Assembly (NCBI RefSeq): GCF_014206875.1
Contig: NZ_JACIJO010000004.1
Span: 62,001 to 126,000 of the forward strand
DNA: 64,000 nucleotides
From: Algoriphagus iocasae
GTDB taxonomy: Bacteria; Bacteroidota; Bacteroidia; Cytophagales; Cyclobacteriaceae
Direction of reading: 5' to 3'
Below, one piece after another: positions 18,415 through 27,653 of this stretch (the stretch's first letter is position 1; every line of letters begins with the position of its first letter). Below the pieces are notes generated by a model. The model searched no databases, was not told the DNA's origin, and worked only from the letters and a program-made list of their open reading frames with translations. The translations under genes and the position numbers were made by a program.

Positions 18415-21400
18415 TTGGATTTCAAAAGATTTAAATCGGGACCAGTTTTGACCCTGCTGATTGTAATAATCAGCATAGGTTTCTCTATGGTTGCATCTTC
18501 CGAAACCAATAATTCAGATCCAAAAACAAGAGTATTTGCTGACCCTGAATTAATAGGGCCCGAGAAACTTTGTAATGTTTTTGGAAGTGTGATAGCTGAC
18601 TTTTACGGAGCTGGCGATCCTTTAACAGATGTTTATTCCTGGAAGATTTTTGGACCGTCTGACCAATTGCTTTTTAATAGAGCCGGGGGAGCTGGATTTC
18701 AAACAATCAGCTATACATTCTCCTTAATCGGTACCCATCGAGTGGAACTAACAGTTGCCAGACCAGGAGCTCCTTTATTTACCCAATCCCAAAATGTAGA
18801 GCTTATTTCTGGCCCACAAATTAATCTTCTACCTAATTACGACATATGTGATTCTAATGGAATTTCTCTGACAGCCATCAGTCCAAATAGTTCAAATTTT
18901 TCAAATTACATTTTTGAATGGAAAGATAGTGAAGGTAATATTGTCGGATCAACTAACACAATAGATGTTTTCCTACCAGACACTTATACAGCCACATTTT
19001 TCTTCGAGGATGATGAGGGCAATATGGCATGTGACGGTTCTGTTTCGACGGAAGTAACTCTTTTCGATGGATATGAAATTGAAAGTTCTACTCCATTTAT
19101 TTGTCCAGACTTCACGGTTACTTTTACAAATTCCTTAAATCTAAATGGCTCATGGTCCTACAAAAAGGCACCAAACCCTCAAGAAGAATTTCTTGGTTTT
19201 GGAAAGAGTGTATTAGTGACCCCCATTTTAGACCTTAATCAACCAGGGGATTATGAGATTATTTTCAAACCAGATCCTATAAGTGGAAATGCCTGTTTGC
19301 TTCCCAACTCGTATTTCATAACCTATTATCCTCAACCAGACTATGAAATTATTGATAGTAGAAGTTCATCTGAATGTTTTGTTGCAGATGGAAGTATAAC
19401 CGTCCAAGCAAATACAGCTCTAGATCAAATATTTTTAGAAGAATTAGGTCTTTCTTCACCTCCCTTAAACCCAGGTGATACTTACGAATTTAAAAATTTA
19501 AAATCTGGCGCTTATACTTTTACTGGTCAACTAGGGGGATGCTCCAATTATTTAGGAGGAGTAGTCACACTTAAAACTCCTCCGAAAAACCTGGATTTTA
19601 CTATAGAAAACATAACTGGTGAGATCTGTACTGACGATGGAAAGTTAAATGGTTTAATCGACATCAATTTTCCAAACGGACCAATAAACGGATGGTATAG
19701 ACTTATTAATGAAAAAGGTACATTAATCAGAAATTCTGAAATTCAGGACGCATCAGATTTACAAATTTCGGTTACTGGTGGAGAATATTATTTTGAACTT
19801 TATGGTCAGGATAGTTGCAGGATTCCCAAAGCAGAATTAATAAATGTTCCTGGACTTGAACAAACCCTATTTGAAGTCCCAGAACTTTTTACTATTTGTC
19901 AGTCTTTTGAACTTTTCCCTGAATCAAATCAAAATTTAGATTACCGTCTTGTTCTACCTGACGGTTCAACTGAGGTAAAAAGTACAGGTGATCCATTTAT
20001 ACTGACTACAGAAGGTAGTTACAAAATTACAGGATTCTTACCTAATCAAAGTGACGTTTGTCCGTCGACATTGGAATTTGAGGTGGAACTTGTTGAAGCG
20101 GTAGAATTCGAACCAAAATTAATTCTACAAGACTGTTTTGGAAACAGAACCTATTTTGCCGAAATCTATGGAAGAGATCCGAATTCAGTGATTTTCTCAT
20201 GGTATAATGAAAATGATGAGTTAATAGGTACAGGTCAAAACATGTTTCCAACTTCAATTGGAGAGTTTAAACTAGATGTCCAACCTGCTAATAGTGAGGC
20301 TTGTCCAATTCCACCTGTGAAATTCCTTATAGAAGAACCAGTTTTAGAAGTGGATGCCACATTGGCTAGCACAAAATTATGTGAACTTGGCCCAGGTGCT
20401 ACCATTAATTTGAGCACTACATTCTTTTCCGAAGTAACAGATATAGAATGGAGAAGATATAATTCCGCAGGTGATATAGAAGAATTAGACCAGTTTAAAG
20501 ACAAAACAGAAATCACTGTTTTTGAGGATGGTATCTATGAAGCTGCAGTTTTTAGTATCATACCTGAAATTGGGAAAGATTGTGAGTTGGGAAGGAATTC
20601 GATGGAACTTTCATTTACCAAAGAAAGAGTCGAATTCAATATACCTGATTCGCTATCTATCTGCGAAAGTTTTGAATTCATCCCTGAAACCACTCAGGAT
20701 CTCGAGTTTATTTTGACTTTTCCAGATGGAAGTGAAGCAGAAAATCAGGCAGGTCAAGCATTTACTTTAAATCAAACTGGAACTTATAGTCTATATGGTT
20801 ACCATCCAGAAATTAGTTCTCCAAATTGTCCTGAAATTAAAGAGTTTTACGTTTTTGTCAACCAACCTATTCCTTTCGAACCTATTTTGTTCAGCGAAGA
20901 CTGTAATGGTCAAAAAATTTATCAGGCAAAATTAACCGGTGCAACACCAAGTGATGCTTTGTTCTTCTGGTATGATGAAAATCAAAATTTAATTGGAACT
21001 GAAGAATTTTTAACCTTCAATGGAGAGTCAGGTATTTACTCATTATTAGTTCAACCTAAAAACAGTGAGCCCTGTGATTTGGAACCTATCGAGTTTGAAG
21101 TCCCAGAACCTCTCTTGGCTCTCGATGTGAATTTGATCGCTGCTCCTTTTTGTCCAGATGCATTGGATGCAGCAATTTCAGTCGATACTGATTTGGAGAA
21201 AGTTAGTATTATGGAATGGTGGTTTACCGACCTAAATGGGAATCAGGTAGAGTTAACAAATCAAAAAAACAAACCCGAAATCCTAGCAACTCAAGAAGGT
21301 ACTTATGAAGTACGAATATTCAATTCTGTTCCCTGCCTTATAGGTTCCGATTTGGTTTTGCTCACCAGAAGTATGGATGAAGTCCGTCCCTTAGTGGAGG

Positions 21401-21900
21401 AAAGCTATCAAATTTGTCCTCGATACGATATTGCTCCAAATATCAATCCGGGAGATTTCGCTTCTTATGAATGGTACTATGGAGACCAATTAGTTTCTAC
21501 AAGTCCTACTTATAAGCCATTGTTAGTTGGCCAATTCGACTTAGTAGTTTATAGTGAGGAAGGTTGCGCTTATTCCACTTCTTTTGAAACCATTGAGGAG
21601 TGTGAGTTAAAAGTTGTGTTTCCGAATGCCTTGGAACTTGGAAACCCAGATAAGAACTTCCTCATATACACCAATTATTTAGTAAACGAATTAGAAGTCT
21701 GGATTTACAACAAATGGGGAGAATTAATTTTCAATTGCAAAAACACTGAGTTGATCAATGAGGAATCTACCTGTTTTTGGGATGGCACCTTGAATGGGGA
21801 AAAAATACCCAATGGGGCTTATTCAATACGGGTAAATTATAAAAATTACGCCAAAGACATCAATGAAATCTACCTTGGCTCACTTATGGTCATCGAATAG
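18415..21900 (+). CDS. large secreted protein with type B C-terminal domain, paralog 2
   Basis: Predicted type IX secretion cargo of 1161 aa. It starts at TTG 18415: an in-frame TGA lies at 18388-18390, no ATG or GTG lies between, and the signal peptide (VLTLLIVIISIGFSMVASS) follows. Domains: PKD-like domain (about 45-130; VYSWKIFG to GTHRVELTV), Ig-like repeats, then two consecutive copies of a ~250-residue module (about 483-737 and 738-980; each begins with F..P....IC.SFE..PE and includes a F.W...N.LIGT segment), and a gliding-type C-terminal domain from about 1062 (VWIYNKWGELIFNC, WDGTLNGEKIPNGAYSIRV). It lacks the propeller half of paralog 1. Many cysteines occur at domain edges. Probably cell-surface or released. 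Confidence 0.88.
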   Translation: MDFKRFKSGPVLTLLIVIISIGFSMVASSETNNSDPKTRVFADPELIGPEKLCNVFGSVIADFYGAGDPLTDVYSWKIFGPSDQLLFNRAGGAGFQTISYTFSLIGTHRVELTVARPGAPLFTQSQNVELISGPQINLLPNYDICDSNGISLTAISPNSSNFSNYIFEWKDSEGNIVGSTNTIDVFLPDTYTATFFFEDDEGNMACDGSVSTEVTLFDGYEIESSTPFICPDFTVTFTNSLNLNGSWSYKKAPNPQEEFLGFGKSVLVTPILDLNQPGDYEIIFKPDPISGNACLLPNSYFITYYPQPDYEIIDSRSSSECFVADGSITVQANTALDQIFLEELGLSSPPLNPGDTYEFKNLKSGAYTFTGQLGGCSNYLGGVVTLKTPPKNLDFTIENITGEICTDDGKLNGLIDINFPNGPINGWYRLINEKGTLIRNSEIQDASDLQISVTGGEYYFELYGQDSCRIPKAELINVPGLEQTLFEVPELFTICQSFELFPESNQNLDYRLVLPDGSTEVKSTGDPFILTTEGSYKITGFLPNQSDVCPSTLEFEVELVEAVEFEPKLILQDCFGNRTYFAEIYGRDPNSVIFSWYNENDELIGTGQNMFPTSIGEFKLDVQPANSEACPIPPVKFLIEEPVLEVDATLASTKLCELGPGATINLSTTFFSEVTDIEWRRYNSAGDIEELDQFKDKTEITVFEDGIYEAAVFSIIPEIGKDCELGRNSMELSFTKERVEFNIPDSLSICESFEFIPETTQDLEFILTFPDGSEAENQAGQAFTLNQTGTYSLYGYHPEISSPNCPEIKEFYVFVNQPIPFEPILFSEDCNGQKIYQAKLTGATPSDALFFWYDENQNLIGTEEFLTFNGESGIYSLLVQPKNSEPCDLEPIEFEVPEPLLALDVNLIAAPFCPDALDAAISVDTDLEKVSIMEWWFTDLNGNQVELTNQKNKPEILATQEGTYEVRIFNSVPCLIGSDLVLLTRSMDEVRPLVEESYQICPRYDIAPNINPGDFASYEWYYGDQLVSTSPTYKPLLVGQFDLVVYSEEGCAYSTSFETIEECELKVVFPNALELGNPDKNFLIYTNYLVNELEVWIYNKWGELIFNCKNTELINEESTCFWDGTLNGEKIPNGAYSIRVNYKNYAKDINEIYLGSLMVIE

Positions 21901-21980
21901 GAATATTTTTAGTCCTAAATTTTTATTTGGAATATTTTTTGTCCAAAAGTCTGTAAAAAAATAATATGGGCAAAAGCTGT

Positions 21981-21988
21981 TAAATTTG
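21981..21988 (+). promoter_or_regulatory. candidate -7 box for paralog 3
   Basis: TAAATTTG matches the Bacteroidota -7 consensus TAnnTTTG exactly and lies 25 bp before the TTG start at 22013. No TTTG is present at the usual -33 distance, so it is a weak call, but it supports a short leader and the TTG start. Confidence 0.35.
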
Positions 21989-22012
21989 CCGGCACCCTAA
22001 AAAATCAGACCC

Positions 22013-24748
22013 TTGTACGCTAAGACTCAATTTCCAAAATGGAAGATTGGGACCATCTTCGTCTGGATTCTTTTTCTTTCATCACTTACTGTATTTGGGA
22101 AAGGAAATTTAACCACCGAAAGAGAGTTAACCCACTATAATTTAGACGTTGCAGATTTGCAATTAGACGGTCCGGAAAACCTATGCATGATCGGCGGAGG
22201 CATCTTGGGCACTTTTAATGCCGGTGGAGAACCTGGTGATGTTTATGAATGGACTATCACAAAAGTACCATCTGGTGAAGTCTTAGAACAAAAATCTAGT
22301 GGACAGCTGGAAACTTTTAATTATTATTTTTCTGAAGTTGGCAATTACAGTGTAAATCTAAAAGTCCGTAGAGGAACCGATGTTAACTTCTACGAAGAAA
22401 ACAAACCGGTAAGAGTACAAGAAGGCCCAGAGTTGGCATTACTTCCAGATTATTTACTATGTGCAGGATCTTCCACCCTATTGACCGCCCTCGATCCCAA
22501 TACACCAAATTTATCTGAATACACTATTACTTGGTACGCACTTGACATTAATGGAGATAGAGTTGAACTCGGAAAAGGAAATGAATATGAAACTTATGGA
22601 GCTGGATATCACATCGTTGAGCTTTATAGAACCAACCCCGACGGAACTCAAGCTTGTTTAATAAACGGTTCAACCTTTGTAGGCCCACCACTTGACTTTC
22701 AAATAATCCCTTCCTCGACTTCAATTTGTGAAGGAGAATCTATTCAGATTGGACTAGACACCCCTCTTTCAGGTGAATGGTTTATCCAAAAAGATTATAC
22801 AGGAATTCGAAGTTCGGCAGGAGAAGGATTCGAAGTTGAATTTGAATCAAGTGAATTATCTGGACCAGGACTTTATTTGGTCACTTTCCAGGCAACTTCA
22901 GAAGATTTTCCTGATTGTATTTCAGAGAGGATCATTGGATTTGAATTAAAAGAATCTCCAAAAGCAAACACTCAAATATTAACTCAGCCTAGTGCCTGTA
23001 CAGCTACAGATGGAAGTTTTCAATTAACATTAGAAACTGATGTAGATGCTTTTTATATCCCAGAATTAAATATTGTAGAAGGGCCAACGGCCAATGGAAC
23101 CCAAAGAACATTTTCAAATCTAGCCCCAAAGGTTTATTCAATCGTGCTGGAGAAAAACGGTTGTCAAACAACAACTCTTTTAGCAGTAGACTCAGCTGTT
23201 CCTGCCTCACAACTATCTCCAGTTTACACTTTTATTTCGGAGCAATGTTCTGCAACTGGAGTAACTCCTGGGTCCGCAACAGTTGATTTTGGTACAACTA
23301 TAACAAATGGTGAATTCAGGGTTTTACAAGAGGGAAGAGGTGAAGTCCAAAAGGGAGCAATTCCAGCTAGCGGTTCCGTAACAGTCAATTTATCGAATGG
23401 TAATTATTTATTCGAAGTCATTGTAGATGGATGTACCTACCCAATTGAATCTTTTGAAATAATTGATGCTCCACAGGTCAGTTTCACTGTTCCTAAAGAG
23501 TTGAATATTTGTGAAACATTTGAGTTAACACCCGAAACAGATCAGGATCTAACTTTCACTTTAACTTTCCCGGATGGAACTGAACAGACTATTTCCTCAA
23601 ATGAATCACTTACGTTAACGGAAGAGGGAGATTATTCGATTATTGGAGAGGCCACTGATCCCAATTCACCTTTATGCGCAAGGACAATTGATTTTACAGC
23701 AACATTTTCTTCAAAAATTTCATTTGCTCCAGTACTTGCAGTTGAAAAGTGCTTTGACCCGATTAAATACGAAATAGATCTCAGTGGGATCCCAATAGAG
23801 GAAGCAAGCATCCGATGGTTAAATGACCAAGGTAGAATTGTTGGAAGAGGAGCAGAATTTTACCCGACTGGACTTGGATTCTATTCACTTCAAGTTCAAC
23901 CGTTACAAAGTGGCTATTGTCCAGTTGACCCAGTTCCTTTTGAGGTAGTGCCACAGATAGTTGCTGTGCCAATGGAATTAGAGGCTACGAAGCTATGCCC
24001 TAGTCCAAGCTTAGGATTAGTCACCTTAACTACCAATGAAGAGGAGGTCTTTAATACAGAATGGATTTATTATGACTCCCTTAACAACAGGACCGAATTA
24101 GTACAGTTTGATGGTTTGTTTGAAATTGATTCTGATGCACCCGGAACCTATGAAGTAGTTGCTTATAATGAACTTGGCTGTGAAATTGGAAGGGGATTGA
24201 TTGAGGTTGAAGAAAGCCCATTTACGACTCAGCCAGTGGTTGAGGAATCCTATGCTTTTTGCTCTATAAAAAACAACACCATCCCTCCTATCAACCCTGG
24301 TGAATATGCAGAGTACAACTGGTATTTTGAAGACCAGCTGGTATCAACAGCTGAAACTTACAAACCAGACAGTATCGGAAATTATCAATTAGTGGTGGTT
24401 ACAGAGGATGGATGTGAATTTGCTGTGGATTTCAGCACCTATGATGCCTGCAATTTTAATATCGTATATCCCAATGCGATGATCCTCGGAAATCCTGATA
24501 AGGATTTTAGAGTTTTGTTAACCGAAGGTGTGTCAGAAGCAGAATTATTTGTTTTGAATCGTCAAGGAACCTTGGTTCATCATCAAATCACTAATGAAAT
24601 CCCAGTCGAAACACCAATCTTACAATGGGATGGAACAGTGGGTGGCAAGAATGTTCCATTAGGCACATACGTGGTAGTTATTTTATTAAGGAATGATGAA
24701 TTCGGATTTGAAGACAAAGTAACTAGCTCACTTCTAGTACTTGAGTAA
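22013..24748 (+). CDS. large secreted protein with divergent type B C-terminal domain, paralog 3
   Basis: A 911-residue predicted type IX cargo, shortest of the three paralogs. The TTG at 22013 is the only reasonable start: an in-frame TAA lies at 21998-22000 and the signal peptide (WKIGTIFVWILFLSSLTVFG) follows directly. An N-terminal PKD-like domain (DVYEWTITKVP to NYSVNLKVRRG), Ig-like domains, one copy of the shared module (about 488-727) and a C-terminal domain from about 812 match paralog 2 in order. The C-terminal domain is degenerate: the usual F.YNRWG.L.F is LFVLNRQGTLVHH and the cysteine pair is gone, though WDGTVGGKNVPLGTYVVVI is kept. It may be sorted differently or inefficiently. 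Confidence 0.86.
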   Translation: MYAKTQFPKWKIGTIFVWILFLSSLTVFGKGNLTTERELTHYNLDVADLQLDGPENLCMIGGGILGTFNAGGEPGDVYEWTITKVPSGEVLEQKSSGQLETFNYYFSEVGNYSVNLKVRRGTDVNFYEENKPVRVQEGPELALLPDYLLCAGSSTLLTALDPNTPNLSEYTITWYALDINGDRVELGKGNEYETYGAGYHIVELYRTNPDGTQACLINGSTFVGPPLDFQIIPSSTSICEGESIQIGLDTPLSGEWFIQKDYTGIRSSAGEGFEVEFESSELSGPGLYLVTFQATSEDFPDCISERIIGFELKESPKANTQILTQPSACTATDGSFQLTLETDVDAFYIPELNIVEGPTANGTQRTFSNLAPKVYSIVLEKNGCQTTTLLAVDSAVPASQLSPVYTFISEQCSATGVTPGSATVDFGTTITNGEFRVLQEGRGEVQKGAIPASGSVTVNLSNGNYLFEVIVDGCTYPIESFEIIDAPQVSFTVPKELNICETFELTPETDQDLTFTLTFPDGTEQTISSNESLTLTEEGDYSIIGEATDPNSPLCARTIDFTATFSSKISFAPVLAVEKCFDPIKYEIDLSGIPIEEASIRWLNDQGRIVGRGAEFYPTGLGFYSLQVQPLQSGYCPVDPVPFEVVPQIVAVPMELEATKLCPSPSLGLVTLTTNEEEVFNTEWIYYDSLNNRTELVQFDGLFEIDSDAPGTYEVVAYNELGCEIGRGLIEVEESPFTTQPVVEESYAFCSIKNNTIPPINPGEYAEYNWYFEDQLVSTAETYKPDSIGNYQLVVVTEDGCEFAVDFSTYDACNFNIVYPNAMILGNPDKDFRVLLTEGVSEAELFVLNRQGTLVHHQITNEIPVETPILQWDGTVGGKNVPLGTYVVVILLRNDEFGFEDKVTSSLLVLE

Positions 24749-24781
24749 TTTTTTTTAAAAGCTAGGAATAAAAATTATACA

Positions 24782-24809
24782 ATCGGAAAAGCCCAAATCC
24801 GATATTTTT
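24782..24809 (+). terminator. weak terminator-like hairpin after paralog 3
   Basis: A 6-bp stem ATCGGA/TCCGAT (24782-24787 with 24798-24803) is followed by ATTTTTC. The stem is short, so the call is tentative. Confidence 0.4.
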
Positions 24810-24826
24810 CCTATTTTCAGGCTGTT

Positions 24827-24839
24827 TCAAACGTTTTCA
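24827..24839. promoter_or_regulatory. possible LacI-type operator
   Basis: TCAAACGTTTTCA contains the 8-bp palindrome AAACGTTT with the central CpG typical of LacI/GalR-family operators, 30 bp before the MFS start codon. Such short palindromes occur by chance and no LacI-family gene is visible here. Confidence 0.3.
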
Positions 24840-24868
24840 TTGACCCTGTAACCAAAAACACCTAGCTT

Positions 24869-26113
24869 ATGACTCAAACCATCAACCGATCAGCTTTATT
24901 TAACGCAAGCTGTTTCGCACTCATCACCACCGCATTTTCTTTCAGTATCAGTGCCGGTACATTAAAACAACTCGGCGATGATTTAGGCTACTCCGCTGAA
25001 AACTTAGGTTACCTCAATTCCTTATGGTTCTTTGGCTTCCCAATCGCAATGATTATCGGGGGCTTGATCTACCATTCCATAGGGCCTAAAAAAATTATGA
25101 AAATAGCTTTCCTTTCTCACTTTGTAGGAGCAGCGTTGACCCTATTTGCAATTTACTTTGTCTCTGAATCAAGTTTTGTCTTACTTCTAGCTTCTAACCT
25201 CCTCATGGGGATAGGTTGTGGATGTACCGAAGCTGCATGTAATCCAATGATTGCAGACATGTACACAGGAGAGAAAATGAATAAAATGCTTAACAGATTC
25301 CACATGTGGTTCCCTGGTGGAATATTTGTTGGCGCATTACTATCAGAATTAATGTCCTCTTTGGGATTCTCTTGGCAAAGCCAATTTTGGTTAATTCCAA
25401 TCCCTGCACTTATTTATGCGTTTTTATTCAATGGAAAAACTTTTCCAAAAGCAAGTGTAGAGCAAGCCAGTTCCCTTTCAGCGAATTTTAAGGCAATGAT
25501 CACCCCATTGTTCTTATTTATTTTCGCATGTATGGCATTGACAGCAATTACAGAATTTGGCCCTCAAAAATGGACTGGATTGATTATGGAAAGTTCTGGT
25601 GCTAAGCCAATGTTAATCCTTGCTCTTACAACTGGATTAATGGCCGTATTAAGATTCTTCGGAGGTCCAGTAACAAAAGCATTGGGACAAACTGGCGTTT
25701 TATTGTGTGGAGCAATAATTTCGACTATCGGTATTTATTTATTTAGCACCCAAACCGGTGCAATGGTTTATGTTGCTGCAATCTTCTTTGCTATGGGAGT
25801 TGCCTTCTTCTGGCCAACAATGATTGGTTTTGTTGCTGCTAAAATCCCTAAAAGCGGAGCATTAGGAATGTCAATTATTGGTGGAGTAGGAATGTTTTCC
25901 ACTGCTATATTCCAACCATTTATCGGAGGCTGGATTGATAGCGATATCGCTGAACAGAAAGCTCTTGGCCTAACTGGCGCTGAATTAGATTTAGCTGCGG
26001 GGCAAGCGACACTTTCAACTATGATGACTTTCCCAATCATCTTAATAGTCGCATTTATCGTTCTTTTCCTTTGGCAAAAAGGCAAAGCACCATCAGGAGC
26101 ATTAGCCCATTAA
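24869..26113 (+). CDS. MFS transporter, sugar permease type
   Basis: A 414-residue inner-membrane carrier with 12 predicted helices. The motif-A-like loop GLIYHSIGPKKIMK follows TM2, and a second half begins near FKAMITPLFLFIFACMALTAI after a cytoplasmic loop. The segment LMGIGCGCTEAACNPMIADMY and the conserved NRFHMWFPGGIFVGAL resemble the fucose/glucose permease-like branch found near sugar oxidoreductases in Bacteroidota. It is monocistronic, ending at a strong terminator, with a possible LacI-type palindrome upstream. Substrate not assignable. Confidence 0.9.
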   Translation: MTQTINRSALFNASCFALITTAFSFSISAGTLKQLGDDLGYSAENLGYLNSLWFFGFPIAMIIGGLIYHSIGPKKIMKIAFLSHFVGAALTLFAIYFVSESSFVLLLASNLLMGIGCGCTEAACNPMIADMYTGEKMNKMLNRFHMWFPGGIFVGALLSELMSSLGFSWQSQFWLIPIPALIYAFLFNGKTFPKASVEQASSLSANFKAMITPLFLFIFACMALTAITEFGPQKWTGLIMESSGAKPMLILALTTGLMAVLRFFGGPVTKALGQTGVLLCGAIISTIGIYLFSTQTGAMVYVAAIFFAMGVAFFWPTMIGFVAAKIPKSGALGMSIIGGVGMFSTAIFQPFIGGWIDSDIAEQKALGLTGAELDLAAGQATLSTMMTFPIILIVAFIVLFLWQKGKAPSGALAH

Positions 26114-26121
26114 AAAATTAA

Positions 26122-26146
26122 AGCAGCCTTCGGGCTGCTTTTTTTA
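26122..26146 (+). terminator. rho-independent terminator
   Basis: Stem AGCAGCC/GGCTGCT with a TTCG tetraloop (26122-26139) and a run of T to 26146. It ends the MFS gene; the small lipoprotein gene converges on it. Confidence 0.9.
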
Positions 26147-26148
26147 TG

Positions 26149-26397
26149 TCAATTCCCACATGAATAGGAATCATATTCGTCTTTAAATAGAGACCAGATT
26201 TTTCCATCTTCATCTCTATATGTTATTCCTTCATATCGTTTAGAAACCTCAATACCTCCCTCTGTCTCTATCGTAGATCCATCCTTCAAAGTGATAATAC
26301 ATGGTCCGTCGAATTTTTGCACATCTACAAGCTTTGTGTCCTCAAAAAGGCTACAGCCCATCATGACCAACAAAAGCAAAGGGAATGATTTTTTCAT
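26149..26397 (-). CDS. small predicted lipoprotein, function unknown
   Basis: An 82-residue protein with a lipoprotein signal (PLLLLVMMGC, Cys at 15). The mature part is about 67 residues, rich in beta-type segments (CIITLKDGSTIETEGGIEV, GITYRDEDGKIWSLF), with two further cysteines (FDGPC and YSCGN) that could form a disulfide. I do not recognise a named family. The clear lipobox and normal codon use support a real gene. It sits alone between a terminator and the tRNA-Arg. Confidence 0.7.
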   Translation of the reverse strand: MKKSFPLLLLVMMGCSLFEDTKLVDVQKFDGPCIITLKDGSTIETEGGIEVSKRYEGITYRDEDGKIWSLFKDEYDSYSCGN

Positions 26398-26548
26398 AAC
26401 AGCTCGATCAACTAATGGCTAAAAATGAATAAAAAATAATTCTTATGAAAATCAATCCCAGTAACCTCATAAAAAAGAAAGGTCAATTTTAATTCACTCT
26501 CTTTGTTTCTGTTAAAATCGAGGAATTCAACTCTTGATTTTTAGGAAA

Positions 26549-26578
26549 AATAAAAAAGCCCAACCGTGAAGTTGGGCC
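26549..26578 (-). terminator. terminator of tRNA-Arg
   Basis: Minus-strand stem GCCCAAC/GTTGGGC (26558-26577) with a 6-nt loop followed by a T-run, just downstream of the tRNA. Confidence 0.88.
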
Positions 26579-26581
26579 TTG

Positions 26582-26655
26582 TGACCTCGTCAGGATTCAA
26601 ACCTGAAACCTCCTGAGCCGTAATCAGGTGCTCTATTCAGTTGAGCTACGAAGCC
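26582..26655 (-). tRNA. tRNA-Arg (anticodon ACG)
   Basis: The 74-nt minus-strand sequence folds as a standard cloverleaf: acceptor GGCTTCG/CGAGGTC (two G-U pairs), D arm GCTC/GAGC, anticodon stem CCTGA/TCAGG around TTACGGC (anticodon ACG), T arm TCAGG/CCTGA with TTTGAAT, and discriminator A. The 3' CCA is not encoded. It reads CGU/CGC/CGA after A34-to-inosine editing. Confidence 0.96.
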
Positions 26656-26666
26656 GAAATGGAATG

Positions 26667-26697
26667 CAAAGGTATTTAATTTTCCTTTTTTTCCAAA
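26667..26697 (-). promoter_or_regulatory. promoter of tRNA-Arg
   Basis: On the minus strand TTTG and TACCTTTG are separated by exactly 19 bp, matching the Bacteroidota housekeeping consensus (-33 TTTG, -7 TAnnTTTG). The -7 box ends 11 bp before the tRNA's first base. Confidence 0.8.
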
Positions 26698-26835
26698 TAC
26701 GAATGCAATAGAAAAATTGTTTTTCCCGTTCGATATAAAACAAAGCCTTAAGAATAATTAAGACGAAAAACAGGGTAAATCCTTCAGGAATTCATATTTT
26801 TGCCCGCGATGAATTAATAATTCAATCTTTATTTG

Positions 26836-27573
26836 ATGAAAAAATTATATACAGTTTTATTCTCTTTGGTACTTCTCCAAACAGCTTTTGCACAGGATGG
26901 TCCAAAAACACCAGTTGGCGGTAGACCAAATATTCCTAGCGATTTATCTTTCGAATTTGGATTCAACCAACTCAACAATAGACCAGAAGACATGTCTCTG
27001 AATTTTTTCAGATCAAGGACTTTCAACGTCTATTTTCAGCATCCTATTAAGATTTTTGGAGAAACATCCGGAATTACCATGAATCCAGGGATTGGTGTTG
27101 GAACTGATAAATATGCGTTCAAAGACGCTCAAAATCTTTTCAACGACCCTGTTAAAGGAGTAGAGTCTAGTGAATTGAAAGAAATATCTGAAGTTTATGG
27201 AGACAATATTCGATTGAAAACCAACACGTTTGCCGCAAATTACTTCGACATCCCGCTAGACTTTACTTATCATCTTAATAAGACTAACCACACCAAAGGG
27301 TTTAGATTTTCTATAGGTGCTAAATTTGGAGTTTTATATGAAGCTCATTCCAAAATCAAATACAAAGACTCAGATGGTCTGAAGAGAAAAGTTAAAGACT
27401 CCCAGAATTACGGACTTGAAAAATTCAGATATGGACTGACTTTTAAAGCAGGATCTCCAGGCTTTTACTCTTGGTTTTACTATGGTCTGAATGATACTTT
27501 CCAGGCAGGTAAAGGACCAATTGGTACACAAGCATCACAAATCAATTTCGGTGTTGCTGTCAAAGTATTCTAA
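26836..27573 (+). CDS. outer-membrane beta-barrel protein (porin-like)
   Basis: A 245-residue predicted outer-membrane barrel. A signal peptide (KKLYTVLFSLVLLQTAFA, then QDG) is followed by alternating amphipathic strands such as SLNFFRSRTFNVYFQHPI, GFRFSIGAKFGVLYEAH and FGVAVKVF at the C terminus. This resembles the PorT/OMP_b-brl_2 type common in Bacteroidota. ATG 26836 is preferred over the TTG immediately before it. Function unknown; ends at a strong bidirectional terminator. Confidence 0.8.
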   Translation: MKKLYTVLFSLVLLQTAFAQDGPKTPVGGRPNIPSDLSFEFGFNQLNNRPEDMSLNFFRSRTFNVYFQHPIKIFGETSGITMNPGIGVGTDKYAFKDAQNLFNDPVKGVESSELKEISEVYGDNIRLKTNTFAANYFDIPLDFTYHLNKTNHTKGFRFSIGAKFGVLYEAHSKIKYKDSDGLKRKVKDSQNYGLEKFRYGLTFKAGSPGFYSWFYYGLNDTFQAGKGPIGTQASQINFGVAVKVF

Positions 27574-27587
27574 ATAAACCATCATCA

Positions 27588-27622
27588 TAAAAAAAACCGG
27601 AAAGTGATTTCCGGTTTTTTTT
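27588..27622. terminator. bidirectional rho-independent terminator
   Basis: A stem of about 13 bp with core CCGGAAA/TTTCCGG (27597-27614), a GTGA loop, and A-run and T-run flanks, between the converging barrel gene (+) and the PAP2-like gene (-). Confidence 0.9.
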
Positions 27623-27653
27623 ATGTCTTAATTTCTGAAATAGAAATAAATTT

